DNA of 64,000 bases from Deltaproteobacteria bacterium (GCA_029552245.1 JAKPDW010000063.1:1-64000); one strand, 5' to 3'; positions 1 to 11,357 are shown, counted from the first letter of the stretch. A program made the numbers and translations. The notes: generated from the sequence alone by a model not told the origin.

Positions 1-1931
1 AGCTCCCTCCTGAGCTCCGCCATGATGTCCTGCTGCTTCTTCACCCTATCCCCCCTGGGCACGAGCCTCACGAAGATCGCGGCCTTGTTGATCTGGCCGC
101 CGGCCCCGCCCTGGCCGATCCCCTGGATGAAGAACGCGCCATTCACCTCGGGCCTGGCCCTCACCATCTGCTCGGCCTTCAGGAAGAGCTCCCGGGCCTT
201 GGGGAAGGAATAGTCGACGGGCGTCTCCAGCCTCACGATGAACTGCGACTGGTCCTCCGGGGGCACGAATTCCTTTCCGATGAACCGCACCAGGTACATG
301 CTGACCACGAACAACACCAGCGTGCCCAGGAGCACGGCGCCACGGTGATCGATGGAATAGGCGAGGATCGGCCTGTAGAATGCCTCGACACGCTTGTAGG
401 CCTTCTCGAAGGCGCCTGAGAGCCGTGATAGCAGGGATCCCTCTCGACGATGTTTCGCGATAGGGGAGAGGAAGATGGAGGAGAGCATGGGCGTGAGCGT
501 CAGCGACACGAGCAGCGATACCCCTACCGCGAAGACCACCGTGAGGGCGAACTGGAGGAAGAACCTGCCGATGATGCCCTTCATGAAGGCCACGGGCAGG
601 AAGATGACCGCGATCGCGAGCGTGGTGGCGGTCACCGCCATGCCTATCTCGGAGGTGGCGAACGAGGCCGCCTCCCTGGGCGCCATGCCTTCCTCGATGT
701 GGCGGTAGATGTTCTCGATCACGATGATGGCGTCATCTATGAGGATCCCCACGGACAGGGTCAAGGCCAGCATGGAGAGGTTGTTGAAGGTGAAGTCGAA
801 GGCGCGCATGAGGGTGAAGGTGGAGATGATGGAGACGGGCAGGGCGATCGCGCTGATGAGGGTGGTCCGCACGTTCCCGAGAAACACGAAGACGGCGACG
901 ACCGCCAGGATCGACCCTATGATGAGGTGGTGCTGGACCTGGTTGATCGAGTCCTTGATGAAGATGGATTGGTCGAAGGCGATGTTGATGCGCATCCCGC
1001 CCGGAAGATCCCTGTTGATGCGGTCGATCTCCTTCTTGACCCGGTCGATGACCTCCACCGTGTTCGTGCCGGTCTGCTTCCTGACGCCTATGCCGACGCA
1101 GGGCATGCCGTTGAACCGGGTATAGGTCCGTTCCTCCTCGAGGCCGTCCTCCACCCTGGCGATGTCCCGTATGCGCACGGGGCGGCCTTCGCTCCTGGTC
1201 ACCACGAGGTCGCCGAAGGCGGCGACCTCCATGATGTTCCCCTTGACCTTGACGGCGTACTCCTTGGTGAGGCTCTCGACGCGGCCGCCGGGCAGCTCCA
1301 TGTTCTCCCTGCCGATGACCGCGGCAACGTCGGACGGCGCGACCCCGTAGGCCTTCATCTTTTCGAGGTCGAGCCAGACGCGCACCTGTCGGACCCTCAT
1401 GCCGCCGAGCCACAGCGACCCCACGCCCTCGATCCTCTGGAGCTGTTCCTTGAGGATCTCGTTGGCGTACGTGGAGAGTTCCGCTATCGACCTCTTGCCG
1501 GTCAGGTTGAGCCAGAGCACCGGCGTGCTCTCGGGATTGACCTTCCTGATGACCGGCTCTTCGATGTCCTCGGGCAGCGACCTCCTCACGGCCGCGATCT
1601 GCTCGCGCACGTCCTGAACGGCGAGATCGATGTCGCGCTCGAGCTCGAACTCGACGATGATGCTGGAGACCCCCTCTGAGCTCGTCGAGGTGATGTTCTT
1701 GACGCCGCTTATGGTATTGATCACCTCCTCGATCTTGTCGGTGACGTCGATGTCCACGACCTCCGGGCTCGCGCCCTTGAGCACGGTGGTGACGCTCACG
1801 ATGGGGAAATCCACCTTCGGGAAGAGGTCGACCCCTATGGACGGGTAGCTCACGATGCCCAGTATCACCAGGGCCATGATGACCATGGTGGCGAAGACCG
1901 GTCTCTTGATGGAGGTATCAGAGATCCACAC
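1..1931 (-). CDS. RND efflux transporter permease subunit (AcrB/MdtC-like), C-terminus beyond window
   Basis: Reverse-strand reading from GTG at 1931: VWISDTSIKRPVFATMVIMALVILGIVSYPSIGVDLFPKVDFPIVSVTT..., typical RND permease N-terminus; adjacent adaptor gene. Confidence 0.9.
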   Translation of the reverse strand, partial: MWISDTSIKRPVFATMVIMALVILGIVSYPSIGVDLFPKVDFPIVSVTTVLKGASPEVVDIDVTDKIEEVINTISGVKNITSTSSEGVSSIIVEFELERDIDLAVQDVREQIAAVRRSLPEDIEEPVIRKVNPESTPVLWLNLTGKRSIAELSTYANEILKEQLQRIEGVGSLWLGGMRVRQVRVWLDLEKMKAYGVAPSDVAAVIGRENMELPGGRVESLTKEYAVKVKGNIMEVAAFGDLVVTRSEGRPVRIRDIARVEDGLEEERTYTRFNGMPCVGIGVRKQTGTNTVEVIDRVKKEIDRINRDLPGGMRINIAFDQSIFIKDSINQVQHHLIIGSILAVVAVFVFLGNVRTTLISAIALPVSIISTFTLMRAFDFTFNNLSMLALTLSVGILIDDAIIVIENIYRHIEEGMAPREAASFATSEIGMAVTATTLAIAVIFLPVAFMKGIIGRFFLQFALTVVFAVGVSLLVSLTLTPMLSSIFLSPIAKHRREGSLLSRLSGAFEKAYKRVEAFYRPILAYSIDHRGAVLLGTLVLFVVSMYLVRFIGKEFVPPEDQSQFIVRLETPVDYSFPKARELFLKAEQMVRARPEVNGAFFIQGIGQGGAGGQINKAAIFVRLVPRGDRVKKQQDIMAELRRE

Positions 1932-1993
1932 GGTTCACACTCCTGTGGGGGGCGGTTCTATCCCTTCCCGAAACCGTAGAACACCACGCTGTC

Positions 1994-3124
1994 TCACTCC
2001 ACGACATGTACCTTGACCCCGTCGCTCGCCGCGGTCTGGCCGACCACGATGATGGTCTCTCCCTCCTCGACGCCCGAGAGCACCTCCACGAACTCGCCGT
2101 ACTTCGCGCCCAGGGTGACCTCACGCTCAAGGGCCTTCCCTCCCTCGGCAACGAACACCCTCGTCCTGGTACCCTCGTACAACACGGACGTGACCGGGAT
2201 CACCACCGTGGGCTTCGGGTCTCCCACGAACAACGATACCCTCGCGAACATCCCCGGCCTGAGCTCGCCCGAGGCATTCGGCGCGAGGGCCTGCACCTCG
2301 AGCATCCTGGTGCGGTCGTCGAGGGCGGGCAGGATGGAGCTCACCCGTGCGCTGAACGTCCTCGCCGGGTAGGCCTCCACATGGAACGCCACATCCTGGC
2401 CCTTTCTGACCCTGGTCACCTCCTTCTCGGGTATCGAGAAGGTGAGCTTCACGCTGGATGCATCCACGACCCTCACGAGAGGCCTGCCGACGCCCACGAA
2501 ATCGCCCTCGGCCGCGGCCTTGTGCATGACCTCCCCGGATATCGGCGAGGTCACCGTGGTCTTCGAAAGCCTTTGCACGGCAAGGTCGCTAGCGGCCTTC
2601 GCCCTTTCCCGTTCCTGCCTGGCGACGTCGAGCCTCGTCGCCATGTTGTCGTATTCCTGCTTGGAGACGACCTGCTGGTCGAAGAGCGCCTTCATTCTCC
2701 CGTACTGGGCGAGAGCGTTCTCGAGGTTCGCCTCTGCGAGCTTCAACGCGGCCCTGGCGGCATCGACGGCGAGCAGGTAGTCGGTGTCCTTGATCCTGAC
2801 CAAGACCTGTCCCCTGGCGACCCTGTCTCCCTCGTCCACGAGGTATTCCTTGACCACGCCATCCACCTCTGCGGCCACCACCGTTTCCTCTACCGGCGTG
2901 AGCGATCCCACCGCCTCTATCATGGGCCTCAAGGTCTGCTTGCCCACCTTCTGGACCTTGACGTTGACGACCTTGTCCTGCTTCGCCGTCTCCTCCTTCT
3001 TCGTGCAGCCCTCGGAGGAAGCTCCGAGCAGTGCGCACACGAGCAAGATCACGAGGGCGACACGCCGGAGGCCGCACACGCTCTGCATGAACCCTTCAAA
3101 TTCGCGATCTGGGAACAAGCTCAT
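1994..3124 (-). CDS. RND efflux periplasmic adaptor (membrane fusion protein), lipoprotein-like signal
   Basis: ORF 1994..3169; likely start MSLFPDREFEG; biotinyl-lipoyl/HlyD-like pattern (VVAAEVDGVVKEYLVDEGDRVARGQVLVRI). Confidence 0.88.
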   Translation of the reverse strand: MSLFPDREFEGFMQSVCGLRRVALVILLVCALLGASSEGCTKKEETAKQDKVVNVKVQKVGKQTLRPMIEAVGSLTPVEETVVAAEVDGVVKEYLVDEGDRVARGQVLVRIKDTDYLLAVDAARAALKLAEANLENALAQYGRMKALFDQQVVSKQEYDNMATRLDVARQERERAKAASDLAVQRLSKTTVTSPISGEVMHKAAAEGDFVGVGRPLVRVVDASSVKLTFSIPEKEVTRVRKGQDVAFHVEAYPARTFSARVSSILPALDDRTRMLEVQALAPNASGELRPGMFARVSLFVGDPKPTVVIPVTSVLYEGTRTRVFVAEGGKALEREVTLGAKYGEFVEVLSGVEEGETIIVVGQTAASDGVKVHVVE

Positions 3125-3165
3125 TTCACCCCCTGTATCTGTTGTCCAACCAAGGCACTGATCTC

Positions 3166-3762
3166 TCAACTCTCAGGCCTGAGACCCCTGAAAAAGATCC
3201 CGAGCATGTCCCTCATCCCCTCCATGACACGTTCTTCCTGGCCGTAGAAGGCGAACGTCTGGTCACACCCGAACATAGACGAGATCATGATGAGGCTTAT
3301 GAGCTCAGGGTCCCTGATAGGCCTGATCTCGCCGCGTCTCATCCCTTCCCTCAAGATCTGCTCCACCAGTTCCTTGTGGGATGAGAGGTACCTCTCGCGC
3401 TCCTGCTCGAAAACCCCGGCGAGCGTCCTGAACTCCTCCTGTATCTCCCGCGAAGCGCGCCTCGCCCTCGAGGTGATGAACGCATAGCGCGTCTTGACGA
3501 GGGCGAGCATCTTGTCGAAGGACGTCTCCTGCCCCATGACCGCCGCCCTCATCTCCGAGACGAGCCTCTCGATCTCGTGACTGATGATCTCGCGCACAAT
3601 CTCCTTCTTGTCGTCGAAGTAGTAGTACAACGAGGTCTTGGCGAGCCCGGCCCTCTTCGCTATGTCGTCGAGCGTCGCCTTGTTCGGTCCGAGCTCGAGG
3701 AGCACCTCGAACGCCGCCTCGAGGATCTCCCTCCTCCTGGTCTCGCGGGAAGAAATCGTCAT
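3166..3762 (-). CDS. TetR/AcrR family transcriptional regulator
   Basis: N-terminal HTH: RREILEAAFEVLLELGPNKATLDDIAKRAGLAKTSLYYYFDDKKEIV; upstream of RND genes. Confidence 0.9.
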   Translation of the reverse strand: MTISSRETRRREILEAAFEVLLELGPNKATLDDIAKRAGLAKTSLYYYFDDKKEIVREIISHEIERLVSEMRAAVMGQETSFDKMLALVKTRYAFITSRARRASREIQEEFRTLAGVFEQERERYLSSHKELVEQILREGMRRGEIRPIRDPELISLIMISSMFGCDQTFAFYGQEERVMEGMRDMLGIFFRGLRPES

Positions 3763-4359
3763 GCATTCAAGCTTTCGAATAGAATGTTTTATAGTTCTAC
3801 ACGAGACGAAAACACCTGTCAACGCAGGACCTCCCCTTTTCGAAAGTCCTTTACGACACCACACCATGAACTCACGGTCGCTTCGATATGTTCTGCACCT
3901 TGTCACCAGTCGCAAGGTAACGGACCGCAAAGAGAAAAAGCGCTTCACCTCAATGGGTTGGGTGACGTGGAGCCAGAGGGGCACCTCATGCGCCCCTGCC
4001 ACCCTGGTACCCATCTTCATCCTTCGTTGTGCCCGGGCTCGGGCCTCACGGGTTGTATTTCCATGGAGCCCCTCACATCCACCGGGAAACATGGTTGTTT
4101 TGCTTTATTATGAAATATCTTGCCCTTTTTGTGGAGTCCTTTACCTCGGCTTCTTTGCGCCGGTTTGCCCACGCATGCGGGGCCCCCATGCTGTATCTTG
4201 ATTTTCTTTGCCAAATCATGCTGCAGGGACAGGCGGGGCGCTGGCACGACCTGTGAATGGAGCGCTCCAGTTGTGTTCGATTGAAGCCCGAAGGGACCTG
4301 TGACGATGCAGCGAAGAGAGTGGGCGCCAGGGGCAACAGAGGCGAATCCGCCGCACACG

Positions 4360-5131
4360 ATGACCATTGCCGAGGAAGCGGCGGTACGCGCATTCGATGC
4401 AGCGCCGGGTGCGTTTAGACGGAGCATCGATGTCGCCCAGGCAAAGGCGGGCATGCCCCCCGGCAGCGGGTTCGCCCGTCTCCTCCCGAGGGAACCGGCG
4501 AGCGCGCTCACACATGCGCCCGGGATCGCGCTCGCCGTTGCGGGCACGTGGCACCTGCTGGCGCGCGCTGTGGCCGGTGAGACCGTGGCACCTGGCAGGG
4601 TATGCCGTCTTCGGCCTGTGCGGCGTCCTCCTCTATGCCGCGAGCACGCTCTTTCACTGGGCACGCGCCTCCAAGGACACGATCTCGGCCCTCAGGAAGC
4701 TCGATCACATCATGATCTTCGTCTTCATAGCCGCCACCTACACGCCTTTCTGCCTCGTTCCGTTCAGGGGTCCGTTCGGATGGTTCATGCTCTCGTGCAT
4801 CTGGTGCATCGCGGCTGCGGGCTCGGTAGTGAAACTCTCCTGGATGCACATGCCGAGAGGCCTGTGCGTTTCCCTGTATCTCTTTGCGGGGTTTTTCTCC
4901 ATGATCGGGATAGGCCGCATCATCTCCGTGCTCGGGCCCCACGCGGTCTCCTTGCTCTTCACGGGCGGGGCCTTCTACTGCATCGGCGCCGCTCTCTACC
5001 TGCTGGAGAGCGATCGAGATCTATCCAGTCCAAAGCTCTTCGGTCTCCACGAGGCCTTCCACCTCATGGTCCTGCTTGGGGGAGCCTGCCACTACATGTG
5101 CATCGCGCGCTACGTCGACACGTTCGCCTGA
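4360..5131 (+). pseudogene. Hemolysin III / PAQR family membrane protein, interrupted by an apparent +1 frameshift near 4582
   Basis: N-terminal part in frame of ORF 4300..5313 (REPASALTHAPGIALAVAGTWHLLARAVAGE), remainder in frame of ORF 4367..5131 (PWHLAGYAVFGLCGVLLYAASTLFHWAR...). Confidence 0.7.
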
Positions 5132-5269
5132 GCCGAAGAATCCTCATGTCCCGCCTGGGAGGTCAGGCAAAAGCCAGCACGGTCATTGCGGACGAAAAAG
5201 CCGAAGGGCTCCTTCCCCGCGAGGAGACAGGTACAGCGCCACGCATGAGGCTCACGAGCCCTCGGGTGC

Positions 5270-6196
5270 TCAGGGCCTCGATGCGGATCTCCTCTCTTCG
5301 AGCACCTTCATGATACGAGGAAGGGCGGCGTATGCGGCCTTCTCTCCCTCGAGAATGGCCTGGTGCCTCTTCTCCATCTCGGTGGACCCTATGCCCCTGA
5401 CATCGGGACGGATCACCACGTCGGCCTTCGAGAGCTGGTGCTCGCTGATCTTGGCGTACATGATGTCCACGGACTGCAGGATGGTATCCAGCGTCCCCTG
5501 GGGCACCTCGCCGGCGATCCCCCCGGATATGTCGACGGCTATCACCACGTCCGCCCCATGCCTCCTTGCCGCCTCGACCGCCACCGGGCTGACCACGCCG
5601 CCGTCGACGTACGTCTTGCCGCCCATCTTCACGGGCTGGAAGACCCCGGGGACCGAGCAGCTCGCCCTAACGGCCTTGCCGGTGTTGCCGGCCACGAACA
5701 CCGCCTCCTCGCCCGTCGCTATGTCGGTCGCGACCGCGAGGAACTTCTTCTTCAGTCTCTCGATGGGCGTGTTTCTGACCGTCTTGTTGATGAAGTCCTC
5801 GAGCTTCTCACCCTTGATGAACCCGTTGTCCGGCACCGTGTAGTCGATCACGTCCTTCTTCTGTATCTTCAGGGCCATGTCCTGGAGGGCGAACGGGTCG
5901 ACGCCGGAGGCGTACAGGCTCCCCACAAGGCTTCCGGCGCTGGTTCCGACGACCATGTGAACGGGCACCTTCTGGGACTCGAGCACCTTGAGCACGCCTA
6001 TGTGGGCAAACCCCTTCGACGCCCCTGCCCCGAGGACCACCGCCACCTTCACCTCCTTGGTCGGGGGCGTGGTCTCCACCCCGGGGGGGGTCGGCCTCGC
6101 GGGGCACCCGGCCCCGACAACGGCCAGGAGCGCCGTTACAAAGAGGACACTCGCTCTCAGAAGCCCTTTCCTCGGCACAGGCATGGCATCCTTCAT
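5270..6196 (-). CDS. Patatin-like phospholipase family lipoprotein (RssA-like)
   Basis: GAGASKGFAHIGVL and GTSAGS nucleophile elbow, DGG motif; lipobox-like AVVGAGC. Confidence 0.85.
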   Translation of the reverse strand: MKDAMPVPRKGLLRASVLFVTALLAVVGAGCPARPTPPGVETTPPTKEVKVAVVLGAGASKGFAHIGVLKVLESQKVPVHMVVGTSAGSLVGSLYASGVDPFALQDMALKIQKKDVIDYTVPDNGFIKGEKLEDFINKTVRNTPIERLKKKFLAVATDIATGEEAVFVAGNTGKAVRASCSVPGVFQPVKMGGKTYVDGGVVSPVAVEAARRHGADVVIAVDISGGIAGEVPQGTLDTILQSVDIMYAKISEHQLSKADVVIRPDVRGIGSTEMEKRHQAILEGEKAAYAALPRIMKVLEERRSASRP

Positions 6197-6637
6197 CGTG
6201 CAGCCCCTTTCTGACGGAGTTTCTTCGGAATACGGCCCCGCCCTCAGGACAGCCCCCTCCATGCAACACCGGCCCTCACACCGGGGGATATCCCGGGAAG
6301 CCGCCTTCCGGACGCACCCCAGATAGTCCCTCCGGAGTCGCCTGTCAAGGACGAGCGCGGACTTCCCCGCCCGTGAACTGAGGCTCGGCCTTCAGGATGC
6401 AGCGAGCCCGCAACCTGCGCGCGGGGTTTGGACGCACGCGTAGACCACAGGCCGGGTCAACATCCAGCGGGTCACCCATATGCGCCACCTACATCAATGA
6501 TTTACCCTGAACGCCGGTCAACCTATATGAGTTTCTCCTTGGTCTTATGAAATCCGAAATCTCTCTTGATTCTCGTAACGCCATGGGATAGAGTGCGTCC
6601 CAATTTATCATCATTCTATACCCCAAGGAGAGTGCAC

Positions 6638-6877
6638 ATGGCGCAAAGAGGAAGAAAGCCGCTTGAACTGCGTACGAGGGACAAGGATGTGAAGCTCATC
6701 AAAAGAAACTATTACATCGATGAGCGTTACGCCAAGGCGCTTTCCGTGATCTCGGCCTTGACCGGGAAAGAACTGTCTCTCCTCGTGAACGAGGCTATAG
6801 GCGGCCTCATCAAGAAATACCAGCCGCAGACAGATATCGATCTCATGAAGCTGAAGACCATCGACAACGAGAAGTGA
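6638..6877 (+). CDS. Small ribbon-helix-helix-like protein
   Basis: MAQRGRKPLELRTRDKDVKLIKRNYYIDERYAKALSVISALTGKELSLLVNEAI. Confidence 0.5.
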   Translation: MAQRGRKPLELRTRDKDVKLIKRNYYIDERYAKALSVISALTGKELSLLVNEAIGGLIKKYQPQTDIDLMKLKTIDNEK

Positions 6878-7610
6878 CCCGTCTCCCGCACACGAGGCCA
6901 TCACAAGGACGACGAACACGGGCCGCTTGACGCCCCTGACGCGATACAGTCATGCACACAGCCCCGAGAAGAAGGGAACCTGACCCCTAAAGCCCGGCAC
7001 CCTGCAGGAAATAGAAGACCAAGGGCGGTTCACTCCCCATACCCCTACTAGGTGAACCCTCACTTCGGGCTCTCACGTAACCCTTCCGGAGACAGGAGAA
7101 CCATGGGCAGGGAGTGCATCTTTCCCGGGCACGACCGAAGGACGACCCTGCCACACCGTCCCCACCCGGCTGTCGTAAGATCGCCAGAGTGAGGGTCGTG
7201 CGGCGACGTGCGGTCGGAGCCGCGGGAGACCATCGCCGCATCACGGCCACGCTGAACCACGGGTTCATGCCTGGAGGCACAGAGTCCCCGACGCATCTTC
7301 TCTGCAGCCTTGAGGCTGCCGTCGCCAGGCAGCCGTGAGGGCTGGGAAACCGGTCCCTCATCGCTGCAGGGCCGCCCGAGCGGTGCACGAACCCGCCGGC
7401 ACACAGACCATGCAACATGCCTGGCCGATGACTACAGGCCTGTCTTTCCCATGCCGGTCAAGGCGTGGGGTCTTCCCAAGCCCCTTTGCGCACCACCTCG
7501 CTGTCTTCCCTTCCCTGCGCCGGGCGCGACCAGGCAGGCCAAGGAATCACCATGCATTTCGATGCCGCAGAGACGCTCAAGCAAGTGCCGTTTCGTCCGA
7601 AAGGTTCTGT

Positions 7611-8510
7611 ATGACCGCACGGGATTCGCTCAGGGTATGGATACTCGCCATCGTCCTGCTTGCCGCCTGCGCCACGGGGTTCACCGCGCACGGGAAGCCT
7701 GACGGCCCTTCAGTGACCACGTACCGCATCTCCGGGGTGGACCCGGGGTTCAACCTGAGCCGTGAAGAAGTGGCCAGGGCTGTGCGCGAGGCTGCATCCA
7801 TCTGGGAGGAGGCTGCAGGCAGACCCCTGTTCAGAGAGGACGCCGACGGTCATCTCGAGATAAAACTCGTCTACGACCACCGCCAGGCGGTATCCGACAC
7901 CCTCAACGGCCTCAAGTCCCGCCTCGCCGGCAAACAGGTCGCCTACGAGGCCTTGAAGTCCCAGATCACCCAGCTCGAGTCCGAATACCATTCCCAGAGG
8001 GACGCGCTCCTCTCGGAGATGTCCGAGTACAACGCGCGGATGGGGGCATACAGCGCCGCGATGCGCTCTTCTGCCGACCATGGGCCCCAGAAGGCCCTCG
8101 AACAGGAGTACGAGGCCCTCGAGGCCATGTACCACACGCTGAGCAGGAAGGCCCACGAGCTTGCGGCAACCGAACATTCCCTCTCCGACATGATCGCGGT
8201 CCTCAACGAGATGGCCCAAGAGATGAACAAGGATGCACAAGGGATGCGGACCGTCCGCATGTCGGCAGGTGCCGAGTTCAGCGAGGCCTGCTACGAGCTC
8301 CGGAAAGACGGGAGCGAGACGATCACCGTCTACCATTTCGCCGACCGCACCAGGCTCGTGCGCGTGCTCGCCCATGAGTTGGGCCATGCGCTCGGGCTCG
8401 AGCACTCGCGGGACCCCGACGGCATCATGTACCGCATGAACACCTCGACGAACCTGAAGCCGTCGGCGGATGAGGTCGCAGCCCTTCGCCGTCTCCTCGA
8501 GGAAAGGTAG
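7611..8510 (+). CDS. Secreted matrixin-like zinc metalloprotease with central coiled coil
   Basis: Signal peptide; HELGHALGLEHSRDPDGIMY zinc motif; long charged helical segment before it. Confidence 0.78.
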   Translation: MTARDSLRVWILAIVLLAACATGFTAHGKPDGPSVTTYRISGVDPGFNLSREEVARAVREAASIWEEAAGRPLFREDADGHLEIKLVYDHRQAVSDTLNGLKSRLAGKQVAYEALKSQITQLESEYHSQRDALLSEMSEYNARMGAYSAAMRSSADHGPQKALEQEYEALEAMYHTLSRKAHELAATEHSLSDMIAVLNEMAQEMNKDAQGMRTVRMSAGAEFSEACYELRKDGSETITVYHFADRTRLVRVLAHELGHALGLEHSRDPDGIMYRMNTSTNLKPSADEVAALRRLLEER

Positions 8511-8781
8511 ACGCGGCGTATCCTATAAGCCGCGTCGAAACGGCGCGCCACCCCTGAACGTATCGGAACCATGCCCATTTCCGCCCCGGCTTCCTGTCCC
8601 CGGGCACCCGAATGCGAGGATCTTGCCATCATCGCCAGGCGGGTCAACCTCTCACCCGGCATCAAGGTCCGATGTGCCCGGGTCGGTATCCTTTCTTTTC
8701 CGAACCCGCGGGAAGCGGCCTCTTCACGCTGCTGTGGGAAGTCTTGCCGTTCGAGGCAATGTGGGGTAGGTTCAACACCCT

Positions 8782-10607
8782 ATGACGAGATTGGAGCTCC
8801 TTGCGCCGGCCAGAGACCTCGAATGCGCCATCGCCGCGATAGACCACGGGGCCGATGCCGTCTACATCGGCGGGCCCTCGTTCAGCGCACGCAAGGCCGC
8901 CTCCAACCCCATGGCACACATCGAGCGCCTGGCACGCCATGCCCACAGGTTCCACGCGAGGGTCTACCTCGCACTGAACACCATCTTGTTCGAGGACGAG
9001 CTCGAGGCCGCCCGAAAGACCGCCCATGAAGCATGGGATGCCGGGGTCGACGGCCTCATCGTCCAGGACATGGGGCTCCTCGAACTCGATTTGCCGCCCG
9101 TGCCTCTCATCGCGAGCACCCAGATGCACAACATGGATCCCGAGCACGTCGCCTTCCTGGAACGCGTGGGCTTCAGCAGGGTGATCCTGGCCAGGGAGCT
9201 CTCGCTGAAGGCCATCCAGCGCATCAGGTCGGCGGCGAGCATCGAGCTCGAGGTGTTCGTGCACGGCGCCCTGTGCGTCTCTTTCAGCGGCAGGTGCTAC
9301 CTGAGCGCATCCATGGGGGGCAGGAGCGCGAACAGGGGCGAGTGCGGCCAGCCCTGCAGGCTCCCCTGGACCCTCAGGGACGACCGGGGAAGGCCGCTCA
9401 CCCAAGGACTCCACCTCCTGAGCCTCAAGGATCTCGACCGGAGCGCCTCCATCAGGGAGCTCATCCATGCCGGGGTGACGGCCTTCAAGATCGAGGGAAG
9501 GCTCAAGGATGCAGCATACGTGAAGAACATCACCGCCTTCTACCGGCGCCTGATAGATTCGGCGATCTCTTCTGAAAGCGGCCTCGGGAAGTCTTCCAGC
9601 GGGCATTGCCGCACGAGCTTCACCCCCGATCCCCGCAAGACCTTCCACCGCGGCGGCACCCCGTTCTTCCTGAGAGAAGGCGACGACGACATCGCCTGTC
9701 CCATCACCCCGAAGTCCACGGGCGAGGAGGTGGGCACCGTGAGGTCTGCGGGCGCCTCATGGTTCACCCTCGAGGCCGGGCCCGGCGGGATCGAGGCAGG
9801 AGACGGGATCTGCTATGTCGACCCCACAGGGGTCGTCAGGGGCGCCAAGGTGGTGGGCAGGGACGGGGAGAAGATCCTCGTGTTCGGCCATGCCGAAGGA
9901 CTCGTCCCCGGGGTGAACATCATGAGGAACCACGACCATCGCTTTTGGCGCATGCTGAAGTCATCGACGGGCGTTAGGCACGTCGAGGTGTCCCTGTCCT
10001 TCGGGGAGACACCGCGGGGGTTCAGGCTCAGGGCCACGGACGAGGACGGGATCACCGGAGAGGTCGTCCTCGACAACCCCAAGGTCCCGGCCAGGGACCC
10101 GGAGGCCGCCATGGCACGCTGAGGAGGCAGCTGGGAAAGGCCGGCGGGAGCATGTTCAGCGTGAGGTCGATCGAGATCGACTCCGCGGCGTATTTCATCC
10201 CCGTCTCCTCGATAAACAAGATGCGGCGCGACGTGCTCGCCGGGCTGGAGGAGGCGAGGATCTCGTCCCACCCGCGTGAGGCTCGCCGTAGGGTACACGG
10301 CCCGTTGCCACCCTACCCCGTCACCACGCTCGACTACAGGTTCAACGTGAGCAACTCTCTTGCAAGGCGTTTCTACGAGAGGCATGGCGTGGCGCTCATA
10401 GAGGACGCGTTCGAGCTGAAAAGGCCGCGCCCGCCGGCCGTCGTCATGACCTCCAGGCATTGCATCCGGAGGCTTCTGGGTGCGTGCCTGCGCACGAAAG
10501 ACGGCCCACGACTTCCCGCTAGGCTCTTCATCGAGCACTCGGGCAGGACCTTCGCGCTCGCCTTCGACTGCGACGCGTGTCTCATGCACGTGCTCACCAC
10601 GCGCTGA
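8782..10607 (+). pseudogene. U32 family peptidase (RlhA/YegQ-like), split by an apparent -1 frameshift near 10117
   Basis: ORF 8782..10122 gives the U32 body (ELLAPARDLECAIAAIDHGADAVYIGG... CLYGRC-like region GRCYLSASMGGRSANRGECGQPCR); C-terminal domain continues in another frame (LRRQLGKAGGSMFSVRSIEIDSAAYFIPVSSINKMRRDVL...). Confidence 0.75.
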
Positions 10608-10742
10608 CAGGCCAAGGCGGACTCGGTCCCAGGCAGGGAAACGCCCCCTCGTCCCGCTCCGTTCCGGCAGGAGCCGCCACGAGGGGAATGTCCCGGGCTG
10701 GTCCATGCCCATGCTCGACGGCGGGCGACAGGCGCGCACGCA

Positions 10743-10787
10743 CAAAAAAACACGCACCGCCTTTACCCATGACAACGGCGGTGCGTG
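10743..10787 (-). terminator. Rho-independent terminator for the reverse-strand gene ending at 10794
   Basis: Perfect 11 bp inverted repeat CACGCACCGCC/GGCGGTGCGTG followed on the minus strand by a run of 7 T. Confidence 0.85.
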
Positions 10788-10793
10788 AGCGTT

Positions 10794-11357
10794 CTACTCA
10801 TCCCTCTTGTGTCTCTGGCCTTCCACCTTCTCTCTCGCTTGCGGACCGGCCGGATACGTGATGACGACCGTACCCACGGCATGGGACTTGGTGCTCAGGT
10901 TGGAAATCATGACCACGTACTCGCCCTTGGTCCTGGCCAGCTCGCCCGCGTCGACCGCGTAGGAGATGGATTCCTTCATCTTGAACTTCTCTTGTTTCTT
11001 GATGTACTTGTTGTTGATCTTGTTCGTCTTCTCGTCCCTGAGACCCGCAGCCTCGACGATCCATACCTTGAACGGCGATCCGTCGTGCTTTATCCTTCCC
11101 CCTCCCACCTCGACGTCCACGGTGATGAGCCCGGGCTCGTCCAGCGTGATGGGGAATCTCACGGAATACGGGTCATCCTCGCCACCAGGCGCCTCGTAGA
11201 TCGTGAACTTGTGGGTCTCCGTCCTCTGGAGGCGTTCCTGCCCCTTGCCAGCCAGGGCCGATCCCGCGCATGCAATCACCATGAAGAACACGAACAGCAT
11301 GATGCCGGACACGTACGATCTGTCTCTCACGCTCAACCTCCCAGGTGTTTTCCCCAT
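10794..11357 (-). CDS. Secreted hypothetical protein
   Basis: Signal peptide MLFVFFMVIACAGSALA; followed by strong terminator. Confidence 0.65.
   Translation of the reverse strand: MGKTPGRLSVRDRSYVSGIMLFVFFMVIACAGSALAGKGQERLQRTETHKFTIYEAPGGEDDPYSVRFPITLDEPGLITVDVEVGGGRIKHDGSPFKVWIVEAAGLRDEKTNKINNKYIKKQEKFKMKESISYAVDAGELARTKGEYVVMISNLSTKSHAVGTVVITYPAGPQAREKVEGQRHKRDE

Noticed and set aside
450-3247. Long plus-strand ORFs (450..1679, 2006..3247)
   Set aside because: Low-complexity Arg/Asp/His-rich translations antisense to well-supported RND permease and adaptor genes; GC-rich antisense artefacts.
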